A stretch of DNA of 16,256 nucleotides, taken from an uncultured Erysipelotrichaceae bacterium. Lineage in GTDB: Bacteria > Bacillota_I > Bacilli_A > Erysipelotrichales > Erysipelotrichaceae. Position numbers and translations under genes: made by a program. The notes under the pieces were generated by a model. That model had not been told where the DNA came from, did no database searches, and saw nothing but the letters and a program-made list of their open reading frames with translations. Every line of letters begins with the position of its first letter. Positions within the stretch are counted from its first letter, which is position 1. Location of the stretch: assembly GCA_947175465.1 (NCBI GenBank), contig CAMWMY010000007.1:1-16256 (forward strand). The letters are read 5' to 3'. This document shows, piece by piece, positions 5,355 to 13,715 of this stretch.

Positions 5355-5405
5355 GATAGTATCAAAGTGTGGTAGTTTTGTAGAATATAGCTGGAGGTAT
5401 TGTAG

Positions 5406-6317
5406 ATGACAAAAATAAATTTAGAAAAATTAACAACAGAAAGTAGAAATAAAAATTCATTAAATATAGATAGTGTTTCAACTTTAGAAATGGTAAAGAT
5501 CATCAATTCTGAAGATAAAAAAGTAGCATTGGCAGTAGAAGAAGAGCTACCTAAAATAGCAGAAGCTATAGATGGAATTGTGGAAGGAATTCATAAAGGT
5601 GGAAGACTTATCTATATAGGAGCAGGAACGTCAGGAAGATTAGGTGTTTTAGATGCTTCAGAGTGCCCACCAACTTATGGCGTTTCAGATCAGTTAGTAC
5701 AAGGCATAATTGCTGGTGGAAAAGAGGCGATGTTTAAGGCTAAAGAGGGTGCTGAGGATTCTAAGGAATTAGCAATAGAAGATTTGAAAGCGCTGTCATT
5801 AAGTGATAATGATACTGTAGTTGGATTAGCAGCTTCAGGAAGAACTCCTTATGTAATTGGAGGGTTAGAGTTTGCCAATAAAGTAGGGGCATTAACTTTA
5901 TCTATTACTTGTAACGCAGATTCAGAAGTAGCGAAAGCATCGAAAATTTCAATAGCACCTGTTGTTGGTGCTGAAGTTGTGACTGGTTCAACAAGGTTAA
6001 AATCAGGTACTGCACAAAAGTTAGTTTTAAATATGTTATCTACAGGAGCTATGATCAAACTTGGGAAAGTTTATGGAAATTTAATGGTAGATGTAAAAGC
6101 AACGAATGAAAAGCTAGTTGAAAGAGCGAAAAGAATCGTATGTGAAGCAACGGGAATAGAAAGAGAAGAAGCAGAACAAATATTAGAAGAGACTGGCTTT
6201 GATGTTAAACTTGCTATATTTATGATTCTTTCACAGCTGAATAAAAAAGATGCGAAAAAGATTTTAGATGAGAATAAGGGATATATTGCTGAGGCATTAA
6301 AAGAAGTTAAAGATTAA
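5406..6317 (+). CDS. murQ: N-acetylmuramic acid 6-phosphate etherase
   Basis: MurQ cleaves the D-lactyl ether of MurNAc-6-phosphate to give GlcNAc-6-phosphate and D-lactate in the cytosol, feeding wall sugar into amino-sugar metabolism. At 303 aa it has the full family length (about 300). Visible features are the N-terminal LTTESRN, the phosphosugar-binding SIS loop [19 protein letters not shown] (residues 72-90) with Glu86 at the place of the catalytic Glu83 of the E. coli enzyme, KEGAEDS (113-119) holding the second conserved acid, [10 protein letters not shown], and [16 protein letters not shown]. The C-terminal helical part ([21 protein letters not shown]) is also typical. It is the first gene of the operon, ribosome binding site GGAGG at 5393-5397, and lies 21 bp before murP. 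No defect is seen. Confidence 0.97.
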   Translation: MTKINLEKLTTESRNKNSLNIDSVSTLEMVKIINSEDKKVALAVEEELPKIAEAIDGIVEGIHKGGRLIYIGAGTSGRLGVLDASECPPTYGVSDQLVQGIIAGGKEAMFKAKEGAEDSKELAIEDLKALSLSDNDTVVGLAASGRTPYVIGGLEFANKVGALTLSITCNADSEVAKASKISIAPVVGAEVVTGSTRLKSGTAQKLVLNMLSTGAMIKLGKVYGNLMVDVKATNEKLVERAKRIVCEATGIEREEAEQILEETGFDVKLAIFMILSQLNKKDAKKILDENKGYIAEALKEVKD

Positions 6318-6338
6318 ATCTATTTTAGGGAGGAAGAA

Positions 6339-7706
6339 ATGATGAACAACACAGAAATAGCAAAAAATCTAATAGAGTTTGTTGGGGGTAAGGAAAATAT
6401 AATCTCTGTAAAGAATTGTATGACTCGTTGTCGGTTTGAATTAAAAGATATTTCAAAAGCAGATATTGAAAGTATTAAAAAATCACAAGATGTTTTAGGA
6501 GTAGTAAATGCAGATGAGCAACTTCAAGTAGTTTATGGTGTGGGAAAAGTGAACAAAGTTACCGAAGAAGTGAATAAAATACTTGAAAAGCAAGCTGTGT
6601 TATTGGGAGAAGATGCTGTTAAAGAAACAAAAGAAAAATTAAAAGCGAAAAATAATACGAAATTTAAAAATATATTGAGAAAATTAGGAAATGTGTTTAT
6701 TCCTTTGATTCCTTTATTTGTAGCTTGTGGGTTGGTACTAGCTGTTAATAATATTTGTAATGTTCAATTTGGAGATGCATATAAAACAACAGCTGCTGGA
6801 CAAATTATTGGGCTTATAGGAAATGGAGTATTTTCTATATTATCGATCTTAGTAGGTGTAAATGCAGCGAAAGAATTTGGATCTAGTATGCCGATGATTG
6901 GAGGAGTACTTGGAGGTATTTTATCATCCTCTACATTAGCTAATATCACACTTTTTGGAAATACCTTAACACCAGGGCGTGGTGGTATTATTTCTGTGAT
7001 TTTAGTAGTTATTTTAGCAGTTTATGTAGAAAAAATATGTAGAAAAGTTGTACCTGAAGTACTTGATTTATTTGTAACACCATTAGTTACTTTAATTATT
7101 TCTGTTTTAGCTGCATTATTTATATTACAACCAATAGGTGGAGGAATTTCAGATTTTATTGGATTATTAGTTGCCCAAACAATAGCATCTGATAATACAT
7201 TTATTTCTGTTCTTTCAGGAGGAATTTCAGGAGCATTATTCTTACCTTTAGTTATGACAGGGATGCACCAAGCATTAACACCTATACATGCTGATTTAAT
7301 AGCTAATGCAGGTTATACTGTTTTATTACCTATATTAGCAACAGCAGGTATGGCACAAGTTGGGGCTACAATTGCGGTTCTTAGAAAAACAAAAAATAAA
7401 AGATTAAAGAAAACAGCTAAAAATGCTTTATTACCAGGATTTTTAGGAATTGGAGAACCATTAATTTATGGTATTACTTTACCATTAGGGAAGCCTTTCT
7501 TAGGAGCTTGTTTAGGAGCAGGTGTTGGTGGAGCGATCATGGCTTTCTTCAACGTTGGATCTGTTGCGATAGGAGTATCTGGTTTACCACTAGCATTATT
7601 AATAGCTGATGGAAAAATGTTAGTCTTTTTAATAGGAGTGTTAGCTTCTTATATAGCAGGATATATATTTACTGAAATCTTAGGATTTGAAGATCCTATT
7701 GAATAA
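6339..7706 (+). CDS. murP: PTS EIIBC component for MurNAc-type sugars (MurP)
   Basis: This 455-aa glucose-superfamily PTS permease has an N-terminal EIIB domain (about residues 1-85) with phosphorylated Cys27 in KNCMTRCRF, a charged linker, and an EIIC domain (about 105-455) with some eight to ten membrane helices and the family signature GIGEPLIYG (370-378). It has no EIIA domain, as in E. coli MurP, so phosphate must come from a separate glucose-type EIIA. Its position between murQ and the mupG (GH170) gene points to MurNAc or, as in Staphylococcus, the disaccharide MurNAc-GlcNAc as substrate. The specificity is inferred from context and not from visible residues. GGGAGGA (6328-6334) precedes two adjacent ATG codons (6339 and 6342); either may be used. 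Confidence 0.92.
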   Translation: MMNNTEIAKNLIEFVGGKENIISVKNCMTRCRFELKDISKADIESIKKSQDVLGVVNADEQLQVVYGVGKVNKVTEEVNKILEKQAVLLGEDAVKETKEKLKAKNNTKFKNILRKLGNVFIPLIPLFVACGLVLAVNNICNVQFGDAYKTTAAGQIIGLIGNGVFSILSILVGVNAAKEFGSSMPMIGGVLGGILSSSTLANITLFGNTLTPGRGGIISVILVVILAVYVEKICRKVVPEVLDLFVTPLVTLIISVLAALFILQPIGGGISDFIGLLVAQTIASDNTFISVLSGGISGALFLPLVMTGMHQALTPIHADLIANAGYTVLLPILATAGMAQVGATIAVLRKTKNKRLKKTAKNALLPGFLGIGEPLIYGITLPLGKPFLGACLGAGVGGAIMAFFNVGSVAIGVSGLPLALLIADGKMLVFLIGVLASYIAGYIFTEILGFEDPIE

Positions 7707-7723
7707 TAAAATATAGTGTGAGA

Positions 7724-7752
7724 ATATAGAGCTATCATTGATAGCTCTATAT
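7724..7752. repeat. 14-bp perfect inverted repeat between murP and mupG
   Basis: ATATAGAGCTATCA (7724-7737) and TGATAGCTCTATAT (7739-7752) are exact complements around a single T, giving a long hairpin within the operon. No T tract follows, so read-through is expected. It may stabilise or process the murQP part of the mRNA and set lower expression of mupG and murR. Confidence 0.7.
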
Positions 7753-7808
7753 GTATATAGGACTTAAAAAAAGATTTAAATATGGAAATAATAGTGAGGA
7801 GTGGTGGT

Positions 7809-8885
7809 ATGAAATACGGATTTTCGGTTTATTTTGGTTTAGATAATAGTAAAGAAGAGAATAGAAAACTATTAGAAGATGCACATAACCTTGGCTTTAC
7901 TAGAATATTTACTTCCTTACATATACCAGAGGCTAATTATGAAGTTTTAAAAAAAGAAGTGAGAGAATTTTATGCATTAGCCAAAGAATATGATATGGAT
8001 ATTATTAGTGATATATCTCCTAATACATTTCGCTTTTTAGATTTAGAAGATATGGATTTAAAAGGGTTGAAAGATATGGGGGTAAAGACGATAAGAATTG
8101 ATTTTGGTTATAGTGAAGAACATATTGCGCAGATGAGCAAAAATGAATATGGTATGAAAATTCAGCTAAATGCTTCTACAATTACGGAGGAATTTTTTGA
8201 AAAATTAGATAGGTATTCTCCGGATTATCATAATATAGATGCTCTTCATAATTTTTATCCTAGAGTAGGAACAGGGATTTCGGAAGAATGCATGGTACAA
8301 AAGAATGCTTTACTTAAGAAAAGAGGAATTAAAGCATGTGCTTTTGTTCAATCGAAGCATAGAAAAAGGAGTCCTCTTAAAGATGGTTTACCAACTTTAG
8401 AAGACCATCGAAATAAGGAAGTAAAAGAAGCAGCTAATCATCTGTTTGCCTTAGGAAATAGTACCGTATTTATAGGAGATTCATTACCAAGTATAAAGGA
8501 ACTTCAAGATTTAGCATCTTTAAATCCAGAAGTGATTGAATTAGATATTCAATTAAAAACAAAGGATGAGGTAGTGGTTCGATTGTTGAAGGAAGTATAT
8601 TCGGCAAGGACAGATGAGGCAAGAGATGCCATTCGAGCAAGTGAGAGTAGGCTCATACTAAAGGAAGATGTGATTTATCCTTTTCATACGATTGAGAAGC
8701 AATATGGAGATATTACAATTGATAATAAAGATTATTTTAGATACATGGGAGAACTTCAAATATTGTTATCAGATCAAAAGAAAGATGATCGAACTAATGT
8801 TGTTGCTTCTATTTTACAAAAAGATCATTATTTATTAAAATATATACATGGTGGAAAGAAGTTTCACTTTAATATTAATGAATAA
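7809..8885 (+). CDS. mupG: 6-phospho-N-acetylmuramidase, GH170 (DUF871)
   Basis: This 358-aa protein belongs to the DUF871 family, now glycoside hydrolase family 170. The characterised Staphylococcus MupG hydrolyses MurNAc-6-phosphate-GlcNAc, the product of MurP transport, into MurNAc-6-phosphate (substrate of MurQ) and GlcNAc. Family blocks are YGFSVYFG at the start, FTSLHIPE (34-41), IRIDFGYS (95-102), LNASTI (120-125), HNFYPR (147-152) and DGLPTLEDHR (192-201), in an N-terminal TIM barrel, followed by a smaller C-terminal cyclophilin-like domain. An in-frame ATG at 7782 has no ribosome binding site. ATG 7809, with GAGGAG at 7796-7801 and the family-typical start MKYGFSVYFG, is chosen. It is a cytosolic enzyme, and the gene lies between murP and murR. 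Confidence 0.92.
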   Translation: MKYGFSVYFGLDNSKEENRKLLEDAHNLGFTRIFTSLHIPEANYEVLKKEVREFYALAKEYDMDIISDISPNTFRFLDLEDMDLKGLKDMGVKTIRIDFGYSEEHIAQMSKNEYGMKIQLNASTITEEFFEKLDRYSPDYHNIDALHNFYPRVGTGISEECMVQKNALLKKRGIKACAFVQSKHRKRSPLKDGLPTLEDHRNKEVKEAANHLFALGNSTVFIGDSLPSIKELQDLASLNPEVIELDIQLKTKDEVVVRLLKEVYSARTDEARDAIRASESRLILKEDVIYPFHTIEKQYGDITIDNKDYFRYMGELQILLSDQKKDDRTNVVASILQKDHYLLKYIHGGKKFHFNINE

Positions 8886-8909
8886 AGAAAAGAATAGTAG
8901 GTTATAAAA

Positions 8910-9755
8910 ATGAACATATTGCAGTACATTAAACAAAATTTGGAAAGTTTTACGGATCGAGAAAAATTAATAGCACATTATCTATTAAAGAGTAAAAAGA
9001 GCATCATTAGTATGTCCGCAAAAGAAATTGGAGAAGTAACGAATACATCTGCAGCTACAGTTATTCGCTTTTCTAAAAAAGTAGGTTGTGAATCTTTAAA
9101 TGAAATGAAATTACAATTATCCATTCATTTACAAAATGATGATTATTCATCTTTTGAACATCTTCATAGTGATTTATCGACGAAAAATATTATAAGAGGG
9201 GTTAAAAGTTCTATTGATGCGATTATGAATCAAACAGTTGGTGTTTTAAAAGAAGAAGAGCTTGAAAAAGCTATAGCGTTATTAAATAAAGCTAAAAATG
9301 TTTATATTTTTAGTGTTGGGAGCTCTAGTTTAGTTGGAATGGATTTTTATTATAAACTAAGTAGAATTAATATAAGGTGTATAGCACACAGTGATACTCA
9401 CCTTCAAATGACGGCATCAGCACTTATGGAAAAGGGAGATGTTGCGATTGCTATTTCTTATTCCGGAGAAACAAAAGAAGTTATCCAGTGTGCTTTAAAT
9501 GCGAAAAAAGAGGGAGTTCCTGTTATCTCGATTACAAGAGCTAGTATACATAATACATTAGCTAATATATCCGATATTGTTTTAAGAGTTCCTTTTGTTG
9601 AAAAGTCTTTAAGAGAAGGGGCAATGAGTTCAAGAATTTCACAACTTGCGGTTATTGATATGCTATTTTTAGGAATGGCTAGAAATAATATTAAAGGGAT
9701 AGAAGAAAAATTACGAATAACAAGAAGTGCAGTAGAAGAATTTAAGATAAAATAG
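8910..9755 (+). CDS. murR: RpiR/MurR-family transcriptional regulator
   Basis: The 281-aa protein has the RpiR architecture: an N-terminal helix-turn-helix domain (about 1-77, with SAKEIGEVTNTSAATVIRFSKKVG at 36-59 as the DNA-reading part) and a C-terminal SIS phosphosugar-binding domain (about 125-255) with the loops SVGSSS (135-140) and SYSGET (183-188). In mur operons such proteins sense MurNAc-6-phosphate and release repression. The likely targets are the GAAATAATATTT repeats at 5304-5348. It starts 24 bp after mupG with only a weak ribosome binding site (GTAGGT, 8897-8902), which would keep the repressor scarce. The terminator at 9758-9788 closes the operon. The effector is inferred from the operon. 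Confidence 0.9.
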   Translation: MNILQYIKQNLESFTDREKLIAHYLLKSKKSIISMSAKEIGEVTNTSAATVIRFSKKVGCESLNEMKLQLSIHLQNDDYSSFEHLHSDLSTKNIIRGVKSSIDAIMNQTVGVLKEEELEKAIALLNKAKNVYIFSVGSSSLVGMDFYYKLSRINIRCIAHSDTHLQMTASALMEKGDVAIAISYSGETKEVIQCALNAKKEGVPVISITRASIHNTLANISDIVLRVPFVEKSLREGAMSSRISQLAVIDMLFLGMARNNIKGIEEKLRITRSAVEEFKIK

Positions 9756-9757
9756 GG

Positions 9758-9788
9758 AAAGAGGATCTAAAGAGATACCTCTTTTTTT
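9758..9788 (+). terminator. Intrinsic terminator of the mur operon
   Basis: AAAGAGG-ATCT (9758-9768) pairs with AGAT-A-CCTCTTT (9773-9784), with one bulged A, around AAAG. A run of seven T residues (9782-9788) follows. Confidence 0.9.
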
Positions 9789-9872
9789 GTAGGAAAGTCA
9801 TTATTTATATACTATGAGTGTATTTTCGTTTTAAATAAACTAAATAAGAAGTATCAATTTTGATAAAAAAGA

Positions 9873-9930
9873 TTGACAAATAAAGTTAGATGAATTAAAC
9901 TTTTAACTAGAAAGTTAGTCGCAGCTAACT
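9873..9930 (+). promoter_or_regulatory. Promoter and leader dyad of the cydDC-ygbA-ybaN operon
   Basis: TTGACA (9873-9878)-N17-TAAACT (9896-9901) is a good promoter. AAAGTTAG occurs within the spacer (9882-9889) and again just after the expected start (9911-9918). The second copy begins the dyad AGTTAG-N6-CTAACT (9913-9930), a hairpin or operator just upstream of the ribosome binding site. The arrangement suggests a repressor, which is not identifiable here. Confidence 0.6.
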
Positions 9931-9949
9931 AAAGAGAGGATGAAGATGT

Positions 9950-11701
9950 ATGATGATTAATAAAAGATTGATTCATATGGTACCTGAATCAAATCGTTTT
10001 ATTTGGAAACAAGTAGCCTATCAATGGATTGGCTTATTAATGAATATTATTGTTATTTTTATCATTACAACCCTATTGCAACAAGCATTAGTATCTGAAG
10101 TATCTGCACAAGATATTTTATTACGTGTTATAGGGATTGTTGTTGCGATTGCTATTCGTGCATGGAGTAGTCATTTAGCAGCTAAGATGTCTTATTTAGC
10201 AGGAAAAGAAGTGAAGAAGGTATTACGTGAAAAAGTTTATCGTAAATTATTAAGTATTGGATCTTCTTATGCAAACCATATTTCCACATCAGAAGTGGTA
10301 CAAGTAGGAGCCGAAGGAGTTGAACAATTAGAAGTTTATTTTGGTAGATATTTGCCACAATTGTATTATTCCTTATTAGCTCCGATTACTTTATTTGTGG
10401 TTTTAGCTTTTGTAAATTTTAAAGCCCCTTTAGTTTTATTAATTTGTGTACCATTAATACCAGCATCTATTATTGCAGTACAGAAAATTGCGAAAAGGTT
10501 ATTATCAAAATATTGGACTTCCTATGTTACTTTAGGAGATAGCTTTTTAGAAAATTTACAAGGGCTTACAACTTTAAAAATTTACCAAGCAGATGGTAAA
10601 AAACATGTACAAATGAATAAAGAAGCAGAAAACTTTCGAAAGATTACAATGAAAGTTTTAACTATGCAATTAAACTCGGTAACGATTATGGACCTTATTG
10701 CTTATGGAGGAGCTGCTTTAGGAATTATAATTGCTATTTTAGAATTTCGAGCAGGCAATGTTAGCTTTGCAGGAGTGTTAGCTATTATTTTATTATCATC
10801 AGAATTTTTCATTCCATTACGATTACTAGGATCTTTCTTCCATATTGCGATGAATGGGATGGCCGCAAGTGCGAAAATATTCCGTATTTTAGATACAGAT
10901 GTAAAAGCGTTAGAGAAAATAAAAATACAAGCAGATAATGCTGCAATTGAAGTAAAAAATGTAAGTTTTTCTTATGATGAAGATCGTGAAATATTAAAAG
11001 ATGTATCTTTATCGATTCCACAAAATGGTTTTATTTCGATTGTAGGTGAAAGTGGAAGTGGAAAAAGTACCATTACTTCTTTATTAACAGGAAAACAGCG
11101 TGTATTTAAAGGAGATATTACCATTGGTTCTCATAAACTAGCCAATATTCATGATGATTGTTTGTTAGAGGCTATTACTTTAGTACATCATCGCAGTTAT
11201 GTATTTAAAGGAACTGTACGTGAAAATTTACAAATGGGTAATGAAAAAGCAAGTGATGATGCATTGTTAGCAGTTTTAAAACAAGTAAATTTATATGATT
11301 TTATTATGTCTCAAGATGGTCTTGATACACTTTTACAAGAGCAAGGTTCAAACTTCTCTGGAGGACAAAAACAACGTTTATGTTTAGCAAGAGCGTTATT
11401 ACATGATAGCCCAATTTATATTTTTGATGAAGCGACAAGTAATATTGATGCAGAAAGTGAACACGATATTTTACAAGTTATTCATTCGATGGCTAAACAA
11501 AAAACAATTTTATTCATTACGCACCGTTTAAGTAGTGTTGAACAAAGTGACTGTATTTATGTCATTGATCAAGGTTCTGTTGTAGAACAAGGTACTTTTA
11601 ACGAACTTATTCAACAAAAAGGAACGTTTGCTCATTTATACGAACAACAAGCACAGTTAGAAGCTTTTGGAAAGGGGTGTGCACATGAAGAAGAGAAGTA
11701 A
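9950..11701 (+). CDS. cydD: CydD-like ABC exporter half-transporter
   Basis: This 583-aa fused permease/ATPase has six hydrophobic helices in about residues 15-300 (exporter type 1 fold) and then an ABC ATPase with Walker A GESGSGKST (366-374), signature FSGGQ (469-473, Phe in place of the usual Leu), Walker B ending in DE (493-494) and the switch His525 (THR). Sequence style and the heteromeric partner directly downstream fit the CydDC family, which exports cysteine/glutathione or related thiols to the outside and is needed for cytochrome bd assembly in enteric bacteria. No cydAB genes are present here, so the cargo is uncertain. ATG 9950 is taken because GAGG (9935-9938) is the only ribosome binding site; ATG 9953 is equally possible. 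The signature loop is the non-canonical one of the pair. Confidence 0.78.
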   Translation: MMINKRLIHMVPESNRFIWKQVAYQWIGLLMNIIVIFIITTLLQQALVSEVSAQDILLRVIGIVVAIAIRAWSSHLAAKMSYLAGKEVKKVLREKVYRKLLSIGSSYANHISTSEVVQVGAEGVEQLEVYFGRYLPQLYYSLLAPITLFVVLAFVNFKAPLVLLICVPLIPASIIAVQKIAKRLLSKYWTSYVTLGDSFLENLQGLTTLKIYQADGKKHVQMNKEAENFRKITMKVLTMQLNSVTIMDLIAYGGAALGIIIAILEFRAGNVSFAGVLAIILLSSEFFIPLRLLGSFFHIAMNGMAASAKIFRILDTDVKALEKIKIQADNAAIEVKNVSFSYDEDREILKDVSLSIPQNGFISIVGESGSGKSTITSLLTGKQRVFKGDITIGSHKLANIHDDCLLEAITLVHHRSYVFKGTVRENLQMGNEKASDDALLAVLKQVNLYDFIMSQDGLDTLLQEQGSNFSGGQKQRLCLARALLHDSPIYIFDEATSNIDAESEHDILQVIHSMAKQKTILFITHRLSSVEQSDCIYVIDQGSVVEQGTFNELIQQKGTFAHLYEQQAQLEAFGKGCAHEEEK

Positions 11702-13403
11702 TCTAAATATTGTATTAAAACTGATTAAACTTGTGTCTCCTTTAATTCCAATGATGTTGTTAGCGATTTTTACAGGAGTTATAGGCTTTCTATGTGCTAT
11801 TTTCTTAAGTATTTTAGGAGCACAAGCTGTTTTAACACTTTTAGGAATGAACGATATTATCATTGAAGCATGCACTTCCGCTACCTTGATACAACCACTT
11901 ATACACTTTGCACAATCTTTAGATGTAACCCATATTTTTTGGCTCTTAGCTATTTTAGCTATTAGCCGTGGTATCTTACATTATATTGAACAAGCGAGCA
12001 ATCACTATGTGGCATTTAAGCTACTTGCGATTTTACGAGATAAAGTATTTCATGCCTTACGTCGATTAGCACCATCGAAATTAGATGGAAGTGATAAAGG
12101 AAATCTTATTTCGATTATTACAAGTGATATTGAATTATTAGAAGTATTTTATGCACATACGATTTCTCCAGTAGCCATTGCCTTTTTAACAAGCTTATTC
12201 ATGTTATGGTATTTTCTAAGTTTACATGTTGTCTTTGTAGTAGTAGCTTTAATTGCTTATCTTTGTGTAGGTGTGTTATTCCCTTGGATCATATCAAAAC
12301 TAGGAAATCAAACTGGATTTACGTACCGTGAGAAATTCGGGAATATGAATAGTTATATATTAGATAGTTTGCGTGGTTTACAAGAAATTATGCAATATCA
12401 ATGTGGACAAAAACGTTTACAATCGATGAATGATCAAAGTGATGATTTGAATAATGTATATGAAAAATTAAAAGATTATGAAGGACATACACGTGTTTTT
12501 AATGAAATAGCCATCCTTTTCTTCACTGTTGTGATGTTAGTTTTAGGATTATTCCTTTACCAAGAAGGACGTGTTACTTTTTATGAAGTTGTATTAGCTT
12601 GTGTTGCTATGGCAAGTTCATTTGGACCAGTGATCGCTTTATCAAACTTAGCTAATAACTTACTTTTAACATTTGCAGCAGGAGAGCGTGTATTGGATAT
12701 CTTAGAAGAACAACCACTTATAGAGGAAGTTGTCGACGCACCTACTTCTACATTTGGAGAGATGAAGTTACAAGATGTATCGTTTGCATACGATCAAGAA
12801 ATAATCCTAAAAGATGTCAATGTTGTTATTCCAGAACATAAAGTTATTGGTTTACAAGGAAAAAGTGGTAGTGGGAAATCAACAATGATTAAATTATTAA
12901 TGCGTTTCTATGATCCAAGTCAAGGAAATGTGAGCATTCATGATAAAAATGTGAAAGACATAAATACAAGTGATTTACGAAATATGCAAAGTTATGTCAC
13001 ACAAGAAACATGTTTATTTAATGATACCATTGAACAAAACATTAAAATAGCGAAATGGGATGCGACACATGAAGAAGTTGTAAATGCTTGTAAGAAAGCA
13101 AGTATTCATGATTTTATCGAATCGTTACCACAAGGATATGAGACCCAAATTGGAGAATTAGGAGATCGCTTATCTGGTGGAGAGCGTCAACGTATTGGGA
13201 TTGCACGTGCCTTTTTACACGATGCACCGTGTATTTTATTAGATGAACCTACAAGTAACCTAGATAGTTTACATGAAGGTGTTATTTTAAAATCATTAAA
13301 AGAAGAACAAAGTGAAAAAACATTTGTTTTAGTATCGCATCGATTTTCTACAATGACGATTTGTGATGATGTCTATAATGTAGAGAATGGAAGATTGTCC
13401 TAA
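11685..13403 (+). CDS. cydC: CydC-like ABC exporter half-transporter
   Basis: This is the partner of the preceding half-transporter, 572 aa from ATG 11685. A TTG 18 bp upstream extends the frame, but AAGGGG (11672-11677) is 7 nt before ATG 11685, so the latter is chosen. The permease half (about residues 15-315) contains the stretch RRLAPSKLDGSDKGNLIS and SDIELLEVFYAHTISP, typical of CydC-type subunits of Bacillota. The ATPase half has Walker A GKSGSGKST (392-400), signature LSGGE (496-500), Walker B with D520-E521 and His552 (SHR). It overlaps cydD by 17 bp and shares one base with the next gene, so expression is tightly coupled. A general heterodimeric exporter of other cargo is the main alternative. 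Confidence 0.78.
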   Translation: MKKRSNLNIVLKLIKLVSPLIPMMLLAIFTGVIGFLCAIFLSILGAQAVLTLLGMNDIIIEACTSATLIQPLIHFAQSLDVTHIFWLLAILAISRGILHYIEQASNHYVAFKLLAILRDKVFHALRRLAPSKLDGSDKGNLISIITSDIELLEVFYAHTISPVAIAFLTSLFMLWYFLSLHVVFVVVALIAYLCVGVLFPWIISKLGNQTGFTYREKFGNMNSYILDSLRGLQEIMQYQCGQKRLQSMNDQSDDLNNVYEKLKDYEGHTRVFNEIAILFFTVVMLVLGLFLYQEGRVTFYEVVLACVAMASSFGPVIALSNLANNLLLTFAAGERVLDILEEQPLIEEVVDAPTSTFGEMKLQDVSFAYDQEIILKDVNVVIPEHKVIGLQGKSGSGKSTMIKLLMRFYDPSQGNVSIHDKNVKDINTSDLRNMQSYVTQETCLFNDTIEQNIKIAKWDATHEEVVNACKKASIHDFIESLPQGYETQIGELGDRLSGGERQRIGIARAFLHDAPCILLDEPTSNLDSLHEGVILKSLKEEQSEKTFVLVSHRFSTMTICDDVYNVENGRLS

Positions 13404-13714
13404 TGGAACTAGAAGCAAAAAGACAAAAAGAAAAAGAAGTCATTGATGTGATGATACGCTTATATTGTAAAAGGCATCATAAACAACCATGTGAAGCATG
13501 TGAAGAATTAAAGCGTTATGCTTATGAACGAATTGATAAATGTCCATTCATGGAGACAAAAAGTTTTTGTAGTAATTGTAAAGTACATTGTTATAAAAAA
13601 GATATGCGTGAAGAAATGAAAAGAGTGATGCGTTATAGTGGACCATGGATGTTATTGTATCATCCAATACTCGCTATTCGTCATCTTATACTATCCTATA
13701 AAGAGAGGTCATAA
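13403..13714 (+). CDS. ygbA: YgbA-like nitrous-oxide-stimulated-promoter family protein, 103 aa
   Basis: This is a small cysteine-rich cytosolic protein. The seven cysteines (22, 30, 33, 47, 56, 59, 63) follow the family pattern LYCKRHH...CEACEEL..YA..R...CPF...K.FCSNC..HCYK..MRE, and then VMRYSGPWMLLYHPILAIRHLI. The family (YgbA_NO) is named after E. coli ygbA, a member of the nitric-oxide-responsive NsrR regulon. The cysteine spacing suggests a metal or iron-sulfur centre, which is an inference. Its start shares a base with the cydC stop (TAATG), and it ends one base before ybaN. The usual 'SGPRML' reads SGPWML here. Its place behind cydDC suggests a link between thiol export and nitrosative or redox stress. 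Confidence 0.8.
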   Translation: MELEAKRQKEKEVIDVMIRLYCKRHHKQPCEACEELKRYAYERIDKCPFMETKSFCSNCKVHCYKKDMREEMKRVMRYSGPWMLLYHPILAIRHLILSYKERS

Positions 13715-13715
13715 T

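Larger units (their letters stand above)
5079..5405. other. Intergenic region between lrgB and murQ (327 bp)
   Basis: No protein gene is present. In order it holds an imperfect hairpin directly on the lrgB stop (GATATT 5077-5082 with AATATC 5097-5102), a 13-bp perfect palindrome (5134-5170), a strong terminator (5244-5279) and the AT-rich operator/promoter region of the mur operon (5286-5354), followed by the murQ ribosome binding site GGAGG (5393-5397). Confidence 0.75.

Noticed and set aside
7782..7808. Nine-codon N-terminal extension of mupG
   Set aside because: There is no ribosome binding site before ATG 7782, while ATG 7809 has one and matches the family start.
9940..9960. Six-codon leader peptide overlapping the cydD start
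   Set aside because: The ribosome binding site is only one or two bases before its ATG, and nothing in it resembles an attenuation peptide.
10809..11021. 70-codon - strand frame inside the cydD-like gene
   Set aside because: It is His/Leu-rich low-complexity sequence opposite a conserved ABC transporter gene.
13638..13715. Upstream extension of ybaN by 26 codons into ygbA
   Set aside because: The extension is ygbA sequence in another frame. ATG 13716 has the ribosome binding site and the family-typical start.
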